Shown here: positions 9,697-17,830 of the stretch, piece after piece
Position numbering within the stretch: position 1 is the stretch's first letter
How the letters are laid out: each line of letters starts with the position of its first letter
Origin: Flavobacteriales bacterium
GTDB lineage: Bacteria; Bacteroidota; Bacteroidia; UBA10329
Assembly (NCBI GenBank): GCA_020635495.1
Contig: JACJZQ010000014.1
Location: 1 to 64,000, forward strand
DNA length: 64,000 nucleotides
Reading direction: 5' to 3'
Program-made: the position numbers and the translations under genes
Notes under the pieces: generated by a model
Database searches by the model: none
What the model saw: the letters and a program-made list of their open reading frames with translations, nothing else
What the model was told of the DNA's origin: nothing

Positions 9697-10596
9697 TCAG
9701 CTTTTGACTATTGCCTGGTACTTGTTGGCATTGGCCGGATCCATTTGCATGAGGTCGTTTGCAACACGCGTTTTCACATCTGGGAATGCCTCTTTGAAGA
9801 TGTTGATCAGCTCATCGGTCTTTGCCGTAAAGAATACTGTCAGCAAGTATGAATTCGGCTGGTCCAATCTCAATTTCTTCAATTTTGGGATACATTCTTC
9901 CACCGCCTTTCTACCAGTCTGTATATCAGATTGCATGATATCCAACCCTTCTCTGTGATACGAATAGATTACTTGCCTGAACTCATCATAACGCGCATTG
10001 AGCATATTCTCAATCAACCAGTATCTGTTTCTGGAACCTTCAAATGCCTTCCAGCCTCTCTCCTGCTCGTTCTGAGCATTGTTCACAACCTGCAATGCTT
10101 TCTGGAAGTACGGTTCACCTCCTTTTGGAGAAAAGCTTTCGTAATCCATACCAACGATCATGTAGGCATAAAATGCCAACACAGATGTAAGATTGTTTGA
10201 GTGCGTGTTTTCTTGAAAGATCAGTGCTTGATTCTCTGAATATTGGAATACAAAGTCTTGATCGTTGACGTTTAGCAGAACTGAGTTGTAAGCCGTCATG
10301 TAGGCGGGTCTGCTAGACTGTACTTGAAGTGTGGCTTTATACCTGTCTGAAGAAATTCGTTCCGTTACAGTTATCAGAATACTACATTCAATTCGTTCTT
10401 CTAGAGTGAACACATCACTGGTCCATGAACGTGAATTCAAAAACTCTCGGATGTCTTTCTGAAGTGTTTCGAAAATCCGTTTTTCGGTGTTCTGAACTTG
10501 CGGACTGATGACATTGACCGTGCAGTTCAATTCCTGTGCTACGGAAGCAGATCCTGAAATCAATAAAGCGATGAAAACTCCGAAAAACCTTGTCAT
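9697..10596 (-). CDS. DUF4835 family protein, PorD-like (T9SS-associated)
   Basis: 299 residues with a signal peptide (about 1-20, ends SVAQE). The mature part begins LNCTVNVISPQVQNTEKRIF and contains DFVFQYSENQALIFQENTHSNNLTSVLAFYAYMIVGMDYESFSP, split here only by my reading of the conserved core FQ.N.L.S.LAFYAY, the hallmark of DUF4835. Some annotations name this family PorD, linked to the type IX secretion system; I recall the name but cannot verify the role from sequence. Its position between coaB and recN is conserved in the phylum. The start overlaps the end of coaB by 4 nt, implying translational coupling. Confidence 0.8.
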   Translation of the reverse strand: MTRFFGVFIALLISGSASVAQELNCTVNVISPQVQNTEKRIFETLQKDIREFLNSRSWTSDVFTLEERIECSILITVTERISSDRYKATLQVQSSRPAYMTAYNSVLLNVNDQDFVFQYSENQALIFQENTHSNNLTSVLAFYAYMIVGMDYESFSPKGGEPYFQKALQVVNNAQNEQERGWKAFEGSRNRYWLIENMLNARYDEFRQVIYSYHREGLDIMQSDIQTGRKAVEECIPKLKKLRLDQPNSYLLTVFFTAKTDELINIFKEAFPDVKTRVANDLMQMDPANANKYQAIVKS

Positions 10597-11243
10597 TTGT
10601 AGTCTGTAATTGCTTGCAGAATGTCTTTGGCAACTTCTGCTTTTGACTTCAATTCAAAATTACTGATATTATTGTGTCGGTCGAGGATTGAAACCCGGTT
10701 AGTGTCATGTCCAAAACCTGCTCCTTCGTTCTGCAGTGAATTCAAAACCAACAGATCGCAATTCTTTCTGTTGAGCTTGTCAATGGCATTTTCCAGTTCA
10801 TTATCGGTTTCCAAGGCAAAGCCAACCAACACCTGACCTGCTTTTTTTCGCGTACCCAATGTTGCCAAAATGTCTGGCGTTGATTCCAACTCAATCATCA
10901 ATCCGTTATCCTTCTTTTTGATCTTGGTATCTGCAACTATTTTTGGTCTGTAGTCTGCTACCGCGGCTGACAAGATCAACACGTCCTTTTCAGATTCAAT
11001 CTCCATCACCGCATCAAACATTTCCTGTGCGGTTTTGACGTTAATTCGCTTTATGGAATCAGAAGACTCAACACTGGAAGGTCCGCAGACCAAGGTTACC
11101 AACGCTCCTTGCTGAGCGGCCGCTTCGGCAATAGCGATTCCCATTTTGCCAGTAGACCGGTTTCCGATATACCTGACTGGATCGATCGGCTCTTGAGTGG
11201 GGCCAGCTGTGATAAGAACCCGTTTTCCTTCAAGTTCAGGCAT
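10593..11243 (-). CDS. coaB: Phosphopantothenate-cysteine ligase (CoaB), separate from CoaC
   Basis: 216 residues. It joins cysteine to 4'-phosphopantothenate in coenzyme A synthesis. The ATG at 11241-11243 gives the protein start MPELEGKRVLITAGPTQEP. The CoaB landmarks are present: ITAGPTQEPIDPVRYIGN, RSTGKMG, ILSAAVADYRP and TKIKKKD. In most bacteria, including most Bacteroidota, this domain is fused behind CoaC in one polypeptide of about 400 residues. Here it is in the +1/-1 frame relative to coaC and overlaps it by 8 nt. A longer in-frame start at 11339 exists but would encode sequence read out of the coaC frame, so it is rejected. A sequencing or assembly frameshift is the alternative explanation. 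Confidence 0.85.
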   Translation of the reverse strand: MPELEGKRVLITAGPTQEPIDPVRYIGNRSTGKMGIAIAEAAAQQGALVTLVCGPSSVESSDSIKRINVKTAQEMFDAVMEIESEKDVLILSAAVADYRPKIVADTKIKKKDNGLMIELESTPDILATLGTRKKAGQVLVGFALETDNELENAIDKLNRKNCDLLVLNSLQNEGAGFGHDTNRVSILDRHNNISNFELKSKAEVAKDILQAITDYK

Positions 11244-11775
11244 TGAGTAACGTCTCAACGAATTCAAAAATCTCTTCTGGTTCGGCCATTCTACCTTTTC
11301 CTTCCAAACCACTGGCCAGTTCTCCTTCCACTGGCTCAATAATATGATTGCCGTATTCAGAAATAGTCTTGAGGTTGTTCTGAACGGATGGATGCTGAAG
11401 CATATCTAGATCCATGGCAGGTGCAATTGCTACAGGACATCTGGCAGACAGATAAGTTGCCAATAGAAGGTTATCGCAAAGTCCGTGGGCCATCTTGCCA
11501 ATGGTATTGGCCGTGGCTGGGGCAATGACAAAGGCATCTGCCCATAAGCCTAATTCTACATGACTGTTCCAATTTCCAGCTTCATCGAAGAATTCACTTT
11601 CTACAGGATTCTTGGCAACAGTAGATAAGGTAAGTGGGGTAACAAAATCGAAGGCCGCATCTGTGGCAACAACCTTTACTTCTGCCCCAGCTTTAACCAG
11701 AAGCCTGATAAGCAAAGGCGTTTTAAAGGCAGCAATACCTCCAGTTACCCCAACGAGAATTTTCTTGCCGTGCAT
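11236..11775 (-). CDS. coaC: Phosphopantothenoylcysteine decarboxylase (CoaC), separate from CoaB
   Basis: 179 residues, a flavin-dependent decarboxylase giving 4'-phosphopantetheine. The flavin-binding N-terminus is KKILVGVTGGIAAFKTP; the catalytic His is His72 (NSHVELG); PATANT (86-91) and APAMD (118-122) bind flavin and substrate. The substrate-flap motif reads ELASGLEGKGRM with Ser where E. coli has the reductive Cys (ACGDIGPGRM); from memory this ASGL form is common in Bacteroidota. The gene ends in TGA at 11236-11238, 5 nt after the first base of the coaB ATG. It encodes a complete CoaC domain, so both halves could work as separate subunits. Confidence 0.87.
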   Translation of the reverse strand: MHGKKILVGVTGGIAAFKTPLLIRLLVKAGAEVKVVATDAAFDFVTPLTLSTVAKNPVESEFFDEAGNWNSHVELGLWADAFVIAPATANTIGKMAHGLCDNLLLATYLSARCPVAIAPAMDLDMLQHPSVQNNLKTISEYGNHIIEPVEGELASGLEGKGRMAEPEEIFEFVETLLNA

Positions 11776-11835
11776 ATTCTAATATACAGCAAAACCCGAA
11801 CTATGTCGGGTTTTACAATTCGGTTTTCGGTTCAA

Positions 11836-12180
11836 TTAGGCTTCTTCAGCCTCAGCTGCTTCTTCTTTAGCTGGGTTTCTGAAGTAAACTTTTCCTTCCA
11901 GATATTCTTGAACTGCAATAGCAACAGGCTTTGGAAGACTCTCGTAGAATTTTGATATCTCAATCTGCTCGCGATTCTCGAAAATCTCTTCCAAGTTATC
12001 AGAGGAAGTGGCAAACTCAGCCAATTTTGAGTTCAATTCTTCTTTGATATCCGTTCCGATCTGATTGGAACGCTTAGCCAAAATGGCAATGGTTTCGAAG
12101 ATGTTATCTGTTCCGTTTTCGAACTCACGAAGGTCTCTTGTTACCGTGTCCTTTTTAGCTTTGGTGCTTTTGTATTCCAT
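11836..12180 (-). CDS. rpoZ: DNA-directed RNA polymerase omega subunit (Rpb6-like)
   Basis: 114 residues. The core TGNIFE-like motif (GTDNIFETIAILAKRSNQI) followed by an acidic helical segment is the Bacteroidota form of omega, which helps assemble RNA polymerase. The C-terminus is Ala/Glu-rich. It lies directly behind bamD (1-nt gap) and before coaC, the position usual for the phylum. Confidence 0.85.
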   Translation of the reverse strand: MEYKSTKAKKDTVTRDLREFENGTDNIFETIAILAKRSNQIGTDIKEELNSKLAEFATSSDNLEEIFENREQIEISKFYESLPKPVAIAVQEYLEGKVYFRNPAKEEAAEAEEA

Positions 12181-12181
12181 T

Positions 12182-12991
12182 TTAAAGGGTATTGATCTTT
12201 TCTAATGCTCTTTGGCAATCTGCCTTGATGTTGTTAGCGTCTTTCAAATTCTTTGAGCGCGGAAATCTGTCCGCAAACTCGTCACATTCTCGAATGGCCT
12301 GCTTAAATCTTTCAACCTTCTTAGAGTCGATACTGTTATCTGCCAGTAAGTAGGCCGATCGTAGTATCATGAAGCTTATCTCCTCTCTGAACTTGGTATC
12401 CGGATAGTCCTCAAGCGTATTTCGGAGTGCAAAGATAGCAGCTTTATATTCACCAAGTCTATAATACATCTTAGCGCCATTGTAGCTTTTGGTCTCTAAC
12501 TTGAAACGCAGGCGGTCCATCAGTGTATTGCATTCATCAACCTTAGGGCTTTCCGGATACTTGTTGATGAAAAGTTGCAGTTCGTCAATGGCCTTGTACG
12601 TGCTTGATTGATCCAAACTGGTTTCTGGCGAATCCAAGAAATAGCACTTGGCATTCATGAACTGAGCATCCTCTGCCCGCTCGCTTCTTGGGAATGTTCT
12701 GACGAAATTATCGAAGTGATATCCGGCCAGCATGTAATCGCCCAAATGGTAATTACAATAAGAATAGTAGTAATAGACGTCTTCGGCTTTTGATGTTCCA
12801 CGGAACACCGTTATCAACTCCTCAAACAACGGAAAGGCTTTCTGGTACTTGCCATTATCATAAAGCACTTTGGCCATATCGAACTTCTTCTCAAAATCAT
12901 TGCTTTTGAGTACGCGCTGGTATTTACTGCACCCAGCAAACACAAGAAGAAATGATAGGAAAACAAAGACAGTAGTGGCCTTTCTGAACAT
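12182..12991 (-). CDS. bamD: Outer membrane protein assembly factor BamD (lipoprotein)
   Basis: 269 residues from the ATG at 12991. The lipobox VFAGC places the lipidated Cys at residue 21, so the protein is anchored in the outer membrane, where BamD helps BamA insert beta-barrels. Five TPR-like units follow; YYYYSYCNYHLGDYMLAGYH and AEDAQFMNAKCYF are typical. An in-frame ATG at 13018 would add nine residues, but the promoter box CAAAGATA (minus-strand TATCTTTG, 12997-13004) lies inside that extension, so the shorter start is chosen. It is the first gene of the bamD-rpoZ-coaC-coaB-DUF4835-recN-fabI run. Confidence 0.9.
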   Translation of the reverse strand: MFRKATTVFVFLSFLLVFAGCSKYQRVLKSNDFEKKFDMAKVLYDNGKYQKAFPLFEELITVFRGTSKAEDVYYYYSYCNYHLGDYMLAGYHFDNFVRTFPRSERAEDAQFMNAKCYFLDSPETSLDQSSTYKAIDELQLFINKYPESPKVDECNTLMDRLRFKLETKSYNGAKMYYRLGEYKAAIFALRNTLEDYPDTKFREEISFMILRSAYLLADNSIDSKKVERFKQAIRECDEFADRFPRSKNLKDANNIKADCQRALEKINTL

Positions 12992-12996
12992 GCGCG

Positions 12997-13028
12997 CAAA
13001 GATAGTTTTTTGGTTCACGCGCTTGCAA
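12997..13028 (-). promoter_or_regulatory. bamD operon promoter, nearly leaderless
   Basis: On the minus strand TTG (13026-13028), a 21-nt spacer and TATCTTTG (12997-13004) match the Bacteroidota -33/-7 arrangement. Only 5 nt separate the -7 box from the ATG of bamD, so the transcript would start at or within a few bases of the start codon. Confidence 0.6.
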
Positions 13029-13118
13029 CGCGAATTTTGGATGGAAATTGCAGTAGGTTTTCCTCTCTAAGAGTTCAAAACTTTTGCAGTCAACAATATC
13101 TCTCCAAAAGGGAACAAA

Positions 13119-13126
13119 TACCTTTG
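13119..13126 (+). promoter_or_regulatory. Candidate -7 box for the alpha-oxoamine synthase gene
   Basis: TACCTTTG matches TAnnTTTG, 23 nt before the ATG at 13150. No good -33 partner is seen. It lies inside the longer reading frame that begins at 13084, which argues for the shorter start. Confidence 0.45.
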
Positions 13127-13149
13127 CCAAAACCGATATAACTGACCAA

Positions 13150-14394
13150 ATGGACATTTTTGAACGGATAAAGAACAATCGCGGCCCGCTAGGCGAACAC
13201 GCCAAGGAAGCGCACGGATATTTCACCTTTCCTAAATTGGAAGGAGAACTCAGCAATAGAATGATGTTCAACGGCAAGGAACGCCTTGTTTGGAGTTTGA
13301 ACAACTACCTCGGGTTAGGAAATCATCCAGATGTAAGAAAAGCAGATGCAGACGCGGCTGCCGAGTGGGGAATGGCATACCCAATGGGCGCTAGGATGAT
13401 GAGCGGTCAGACCAAGTACCACGAACAACTGGAACAAGAATTAGCTGCTTTTGAAAGCAAAGAGGCGGCCTATCTGCTCAATTTCGGGTACCAAGGAATG
13501 GTTTCTGCCATTGATGCGCTGGTAACCAGAAAAGATGTGATCGTTTACGATGCAGAATCTCATGCCTGTATTCTGGACGGGGTTCGTTTGCACATGGGAA
13601 AGCGTTTTGTTTTTCCTCACAACAATATTGAGAACCTTGAGAAGCAACTGAAGCGTGCCACAAAACTGACCAACGAAACAGGCGGTGGTATTTTGGTGAT
13701 CAGCGAAGGTGTTTTCGGAATGAGTGGGGATCAAGGAAAGTTGAAAGAAATCGTTGCTCTGAAAAAGAAATACGATTTCAGACTATTTGTAGATGATGCA
13801 CATGGTTTTGGCGTTCTTGGAAAGACAGGCGCTGGAACTGGAGAAGAGCAAGGTGTTCAAGACGAAATTGACGTTTACTTCGGAACTTTTGCCAAGAGTA
13901 TGGCCAGCATTGGAGCGTTTGTGGCAAGTACGGCCGATGTCATCAACTACTTGCAGTACAACATGCGTTCTCAGATCTTTGCCAAGAGTCTTCCAATGCC
14001 GCTTGTTATTGGTGCTTTGAAGCGATTGGACATGATCCGCACAGATCCAAGCCACAAAGAGAAACTTTGGAAGATCGTAAACGCTTTACAGGACGGATTG
14101 AAAAATGCAGGTTTCGAAATCGGTAAAACACAATCATGTGTTACCCCTGTTTATTTGAATGGAACAATTCCAGAAGCTACCGCACTGATACTTGATCTGC
14201 GTGAGAATTACGACATATTCTGTTCCATGGTGGTGTACCCGGTTGTTCCAAAGGGAATTATTCTCTTACGTTTGATACCTACGGCCGCGCACACCATGGA
14301 AGATGTTGTATACACGATTGACGCATTTTCCAAGATCAGGGAGAATCTGAAAGCCGGCAAGTACAACACTGATAAGATATCTACAACAGTTTAA
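13150..14394 (+). CDS. Alpha-oxoamine synthase, serine palmitoyltransferase / cysteate acyltransferase-like
   Basis: 414 residues, a fold-type I PLP enzyme. The N-terminus MDIFERIKNNRGPLGEHAKE and the NNYLGLGNHP motif place it with the Bacteroidota SPT-like group. The PLP aspartate is in FVDDAHGFG and the PLP lysine is Lys249 in GTFAKSMASIGAF. Such enzymes condense an amino acid with acyl-CoA with loss of CO2: serine gives sphingolipid bases, cysteate gives capnine-type sulfonolipids, alanine gives 8-amino-7-oxononanoate. The amino-acid substrate cannot be decided from sequence. The start at 13150 is preferred to 13084 because of conserved homology and the promoter box at 13119. The neighbour 9 nt downstream is a stress protein. 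Confidence 0.8.
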   Translation: MDIFERIKNNRGPLGEHAKEAHGYFTFPKLEGELSNRMMFNGKERLVWSLNNYLGLGNHPDVRKADADAAAEWGMAYPMGARMMSGQTKYHEQLEQELAAFESKEAAYLLNFGYQGMVSAIDALVTRKDVIVYDAESHACILDGVRLHMGKRFVFPHNNIENLEKQLKRATKLTNETGGGILVISEGVFGMSGDQGKLKEIVALKKKYDFRLFVDDAHGFGVLGKTGAGTGEEQGVQDEIDVYFGTFAKSMASIGAFVASTADVINYLQYNMRSQIFAKSLPMPLVIGALKRLDMIRTDPSHKEKLWKIVNALQDGLKNAGFEIGKTQSCVTPVYLNGTIPEATALILDLRENYDIFCSMVVYPVVPKGIILLRLIPTAAHTMEDVVYTIDAFSKIRENLKAGKYNTDKISTTV

Positions 14395-14403
14395 GAACGA
14401 AAA

Positions 14404-15219
14404 ATGAAGATTCTAATCCCTACAGATTATTCTTTGCTTGCCAGAAAGGCGGCAGAATATGCGGTTTCCTTATCTGCAAATATTGATGCGGAATACATCC
14501 TGCTTCACTGCGATAACATTCCACGTCCATCCTACTCGTTCGTAAATAAACTGGACGATATTCTCCGCGAGGAGGCAATGAAAACGGGTAATGACCTGAT
14601 TGAATCAATCAGACAAACCACTGGAACAAGGGCCAAAATGACCTGCGATTTCACGTTCGGTGATCCTATTGAGATTCTTGATTCCTACGCTGAAAAGCAT
14701 GATGTAGACATGATCGTGATGGGCACCAAAGGGGAAACGGTGGTGAAGAATAGAATCTTCGGTTCAGTGGCTTCTGGAGTATTGGAGCATGTTTCCTGCC
14801 CAACGCTTTTCGTTCCTGCCAATGCAGAATTGAATCAGCCACAAAACATTGCGTTTGCCACAGATCTGACCAACATTGACGAGGAAATTCAGGAATTGAT
14901 CGCCTTTGCTCAGTTCTTCAATGCTACTATTAACGTTGTTCACGTATATCCGGATCTGATTGACCCTTCCACGTTTGATGAGGAAAGCACCAAACTTGAG
15001 TTGATAGCAAAAACCAGCTACCCGAACATCACCTTCAATGCGGTAATGGATGATGATATAATTGCAGGGCTTGACACCTATGTTGAGTCAGACAGACCTG
15101 ATCTGATTGCCATGTTCACCTATAAGAGCGGTGTGTTGGAATACCTTTTCAATGAAAGTCAGACCGAGAAGATGGCAATGCATAGCCACACCCCTTTACT
15201 CATCATGCGCAAAAAGTGA
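14404..15219 (+). CDS. Universal stress protein, tandem UspA domains
   Basis: 271 residues made of two UspA domains (about 1-140 and 148-270). The first has the nucleotide-binding motif G-x2-G-x9-GS in GTKGETVVKNRIFGSVASG; the second lacks a clean copy, so it is probably structural. UspA proteins respond to starvation and redox stress and may bind ATP. It begins 9 nt after the oxoamine synthase stop and is likely co-transcribed with it. Confidence 0.87.
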   Translation: MKILIPTDYSLLARKAAEYAVSLSANIDAEYILLHCDNIPRPSYSFVNKLDDILREEAMKTGNDLIESIRQTTGTRAKMTCDFTFGDPIEILDSYAEKHDVDMIVMGTKGETVVKNRIFGSVASGVLEHVSCPTLFVPANAELNQPQNIAFATDLTNIDEEIQELIAFAQFFNATINVVHVYPDLIDPSTFDEESTKLELIAKTSYPNITFNAVMDDDIIAGLDTYVESDRPDLIAMFTYKSGVLEYLFNESQTEKMAMHSHTPLLIMRKK

Positions 15220-15249
15220 TTCTTGGCTTCGTTCTGATTTAAGAAACAT

Positions 15250-16212
15250 CTAAAAAGGAAATTCCTTCGCTTCGGGAATTTCACCAATTACAAATCGCAA
15301 TGCTTGTTTCTGCGTTGTGAATGTTGCTGGGCCCATTCCAACAAACTCACCGTCAGCTTCAATGTAATCTGGTCTGTCGGTTCTTGTAATTTCAATCTTT
15401 TCGGTTCTGAAAGAACTGATTTTGGGGTTTTTGAAAATCGTACCAGCTCTCAGTTTCGGGTAATCTTTGATAACCATCCATTTGGGCATATCGTCAAACA
15501 CCGTAACATCAAAAATTCCATCGGCAGGGTCTGCAAAAGGTGCTGGCAACATTCCACCACCATTGTGTCTGCAAATGGCAATGCTCAAATTAAAAACCTT
15601 CTTCTTCTCCTCTACTCCATTATATTTTAGCGTGAGTTCTGGAACTTGGAAGGATAGCAGACCTTTGAACACGATGTAATCGTAGAAAAGCTTACCCTGC
15701 AAGAGAATGGAACTTTGTCTCGCTTTTGTGATCAGCACAGCACATTCAGACTCGTAAGCCACACCTGCGATATTCACAAAGTAGTGTTTAGCGGGTTTAC
15801 CTTCCTTGGTAAGATCGATTATCCCTAAATCGTGTTTAAAAATTTGGTTTCTATTAATGCAAGCCACCCACTCTTTTGGATTACCTGGCACCTTGAAAAA
15901 CCTGCACCAATCGTTACCTGTTCCACTCGGATAATGCGCCAAAAGCACTTCGTCTGGTTGGCAGGCCGTTTGGGTCATCAGGCCGTTTACAAAGGCATTC
16001 AGAGAACCATCTCCTCCGTATGAGGCAATTTTCCTAAATCCTTCGTGACAAGCGCGTTCTACCAGTTGCTCAATATGGCCGTTGTATTCAGAAGACCAGA
16101 CCACCGGGTCAAAACCTTCTTTGAGCATAGCCTGATGAATGGATTTCCACTTGATTCCACCCTTGCCATCTGCCGATGCAGGGTTGATGATAAAAAGCCA
16201 GCGGTCTTTCAT
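15250..16212 (-). CDS. Diacylglycerol kinase-family lipid kinase
   Basis: 320 residues from the ATG at 16212. The glycine-rich nucleotide loop SYGGDGSLNAFVNG and the substrate motif HYPSGTGNDWCRFF are those of the DgkB/YegS lipid kinases, which phosphorylate diacylglycerol or sphingoid lipids at the membrane. A longer frame starting at 16299 would overlap the divergent glycosyltransferase start (16279) and adds no family sequence, so it is rejected. In a bacterium with a possible sphingoid or capnoid synthase 1 kb away, a sphingoid substrate is possible. Confidence 0.85.
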   Translation of the reverse strand: MKDRWLFIINPASADGKGGIKWKSIHQAMLKEGFDPVVWSSEYNGHIEQLVERACHEGFRKIASYGGDGSLNAFVNGLMTQTACQPDEVLLAHYPSGTGNDWCRFFKVPGNPKEWVACINRNQIFKHDLGIIDLTKEGKPAKHYFVNIAGVAYESECAVLITKARQSSILLQGKLFYDYIVFKGLLSFQVPELTLKYNGVEEKKKVFNLSIAICRHNGGGMLPAPFADPADGIFDVTVFDDMPKWMVIKDYPKLRAGTIFKNPKISSFRTEKIEITRTDRPDYIEADGEFVGMGPATFTTQKQALRFVIGEIPEAKEFPF

Positions 16213-16278
16213 GGTTGATCGGATCAATTCTACGAAACAAAAAGGAAGTTCTGCCATTCGCGTGATTAAATTCGTGAC

Positions 16279-17331
16279 ATGCATATTGCGCTCATTCATT
16301 ATAGACTTTTGAGGAATGGTGGTCTGGAAACCCGTTTATTCAACTACTTGAAGGAGTTCAGGAGATTGGGTCATGATGTAACGCTGATCGTGTCAAAGAT
16401 TGACCCTGATGTTCAAATAGACCAATCCATTCGTATTGAGCATGTAAACCTAAAACGTGTCCCCAAGCCATTGCGCATGTATTTTTTCGACAACGCTATT
16501 GGGAGCTTAATGAAGTCGGATAAGTTCGATTTATCGTTTTCCCTTGGCAGAACATCCAATCAAGACATGGTGCTTTGCCCTGGAAATCATCTAGGGTATT
16601 TGAAGGCGATGGGTGGAAAATTCCAGTCTCCTATTGATAGGCTGAATGTTTACCTCGATCGTAATGCATATAGAAAGAGTAAACTCATTCTAGCTTGTTC
16701 TGAGATGATGAAGCAAGAATTGATTGACTTATATGGTGTTCATGCAGACAAGATTCGTGTGTTATTACCTCCAATTGATAGTACTCGATTTCATTCAAAA
16801 GGAAAAGAGCAAAAACTGATTTTCGGTAAGAAATATGGATTCAACCAAGAAAAAAAGTCACTACTATTCCTTACCACGGGAAATGAGCGAAAAGGATACC
16901 CTCTCCTACTCGAACTGATGGCAACGTTAACTGAAGAGCCGATTGAACTGATTGTTGCTGGGGTTAAGCCTATCGATTCCTCTTTACCAAACGTCAAATA
17001 CATTGGTTATTCAGAACGAGCCGAGGAATTACTTTGGGCCTGCGATGGATTGATTCATCCTGCCAAGTATGAACCATTTGGTCAGGTGATTACAGAATCC
17101 ATTCAATGCGGAACACCAGTACTGATTTCAAACATGGTCGGTGCCAAGCAGATTGTGGATGAGACAGTTGGAACAGTGGTCAACTCCTTTGACCTTGACG
17201 CATGGCGCGCGGCCACTTTGAAATTCATCGATTCAGAATTTGCTTACCAGCCAGACTTCGCTCAACAGAAAGGACTTACGGTTGAACAACATTGTCAGAA
17301 AATCTTGACTTTTAAGAACGAGCTCAATTAA
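16279..17331 (+). CDS. Glycosyltransferase family 4
   Basis: 350 residues, GT-B fold. The N-terminal donor-independent domain opens with HIALIHYRLLRNGGLETRLF and the nucleotide-sugar domain carries the E-x7-E motif in EPFGQVITESIQCGTPVL, typical of GT4 retaining transferases. The N-terminal His-Tyr-Arg segment resembles WaaG-like LPS glucosyltransferases. It is divergent from the lipid kinase (66 nt gap) and its end overlaps the convergent phosphodiesterase by 8 nt. The sugar and acceptor are unknown. Confidence 0.85.
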   Translation: MHIALIHYRLLRNGGLETRLFNYLKEFRRLGHDVTLIVSKIDPDVQIDQSIRIEHVNLKRVPKPLRMYFFDNAIGSLMKSDKFDLSFSLGRTSNQDMVLCPGNHLGYLKAMGGKFQSPIDRLNVYLDRNAYRKSKLILACSEMMKQELIDLYGVHADKIRVLLPPIDSTRFHSKGKEQKLIFGKKYGFNQEKKSLLFLTTGNERKGYPLLLELMATLTEEPIELIVAGVKPIDSSLPNVKYIGYSERAEELLWACDGLIHPAKYEPFGQVITESIQCGTPVLISNMVGAKQIVDETVGTVVNSFDLDAWRAATLKFIDSEFAYQPDFAQQKGLTVEQHCQKILTFKNELN

Positions 17332-17830
17332 TCGAAGACCGAGATCCGAGTTCAATAACTTCCAGGTCTTTTATTTCTCCACCTTGCAAACTGAACCTTA
17401 GAATCGTTTTTACCTTGTGAAATCCATGAACACCGGCTGCCCCAGGATTCATATGAAGCACTTGATGTTTCTTATCGAACATCACTTTCAGGATGTGCGA
17501 ATGACCGCAGATGTAAAGTTTTGGCTTTTCTTGGATGATCAGGTCACGAACTCTGGCCGTGTACCTTCCGGGATAACCGCCAATGTGCGTGATGAGAACC
17601 TTCACGCCTTCTAGTTCGAATATCTGGTTCTCTGGATGTACCACCCGCACTTTGTCTCCGTCAATATTTCCATAAACGGCTCTAACAGGTTTCCAAGAAG
17701 CTAACGTATCGGTTACCGCTAGGTCGCCAATATCGCCTGCGTGCCAGATCTCATCACAGGAATCCAGATACTTCTTAAGCTTAGGGTCAATAAAACCGTG
17801 GGTGTCAGATAATAGTCCAATCCGCTTCAT
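17324..17830 (-). CDS. Metallophosphoesterase, YfcE/MJ0936 family
   Basis: 168 residues, full length for the family. The metal-binding motifs are in order: DTHG (9-12), GDIGD, GNID, THIGG and GHSH. YfcE-type enzymes hydrolyse phosphodiesters in vitro and their biological substrate is mostly unknown. The start codon shares one base with the stop codon of the giant PKD gene upstream on the same strand. Confidence 0.88.
   Translation of the reverse strand: MKRIGLLSDTHGFIDPKLKKYLDSCDEIWHAGDIGDLAVTDTLASWKPVRAVYGNIDGDKVRVVHPENQIFELEGVKVLITHIGGYPGRYTARVRDLIIQEKPKLYICGHSHILKVMFDKKHQVLHMNPGAAGVHGFHKVKTILRFSLQGGEIKDLEVIELGSRSSIN

Noticed and set aside
11244..11339. Longer start for coaB
   Set aside because: The added residues are an out-of-frame reading of the coaC C-terminus.
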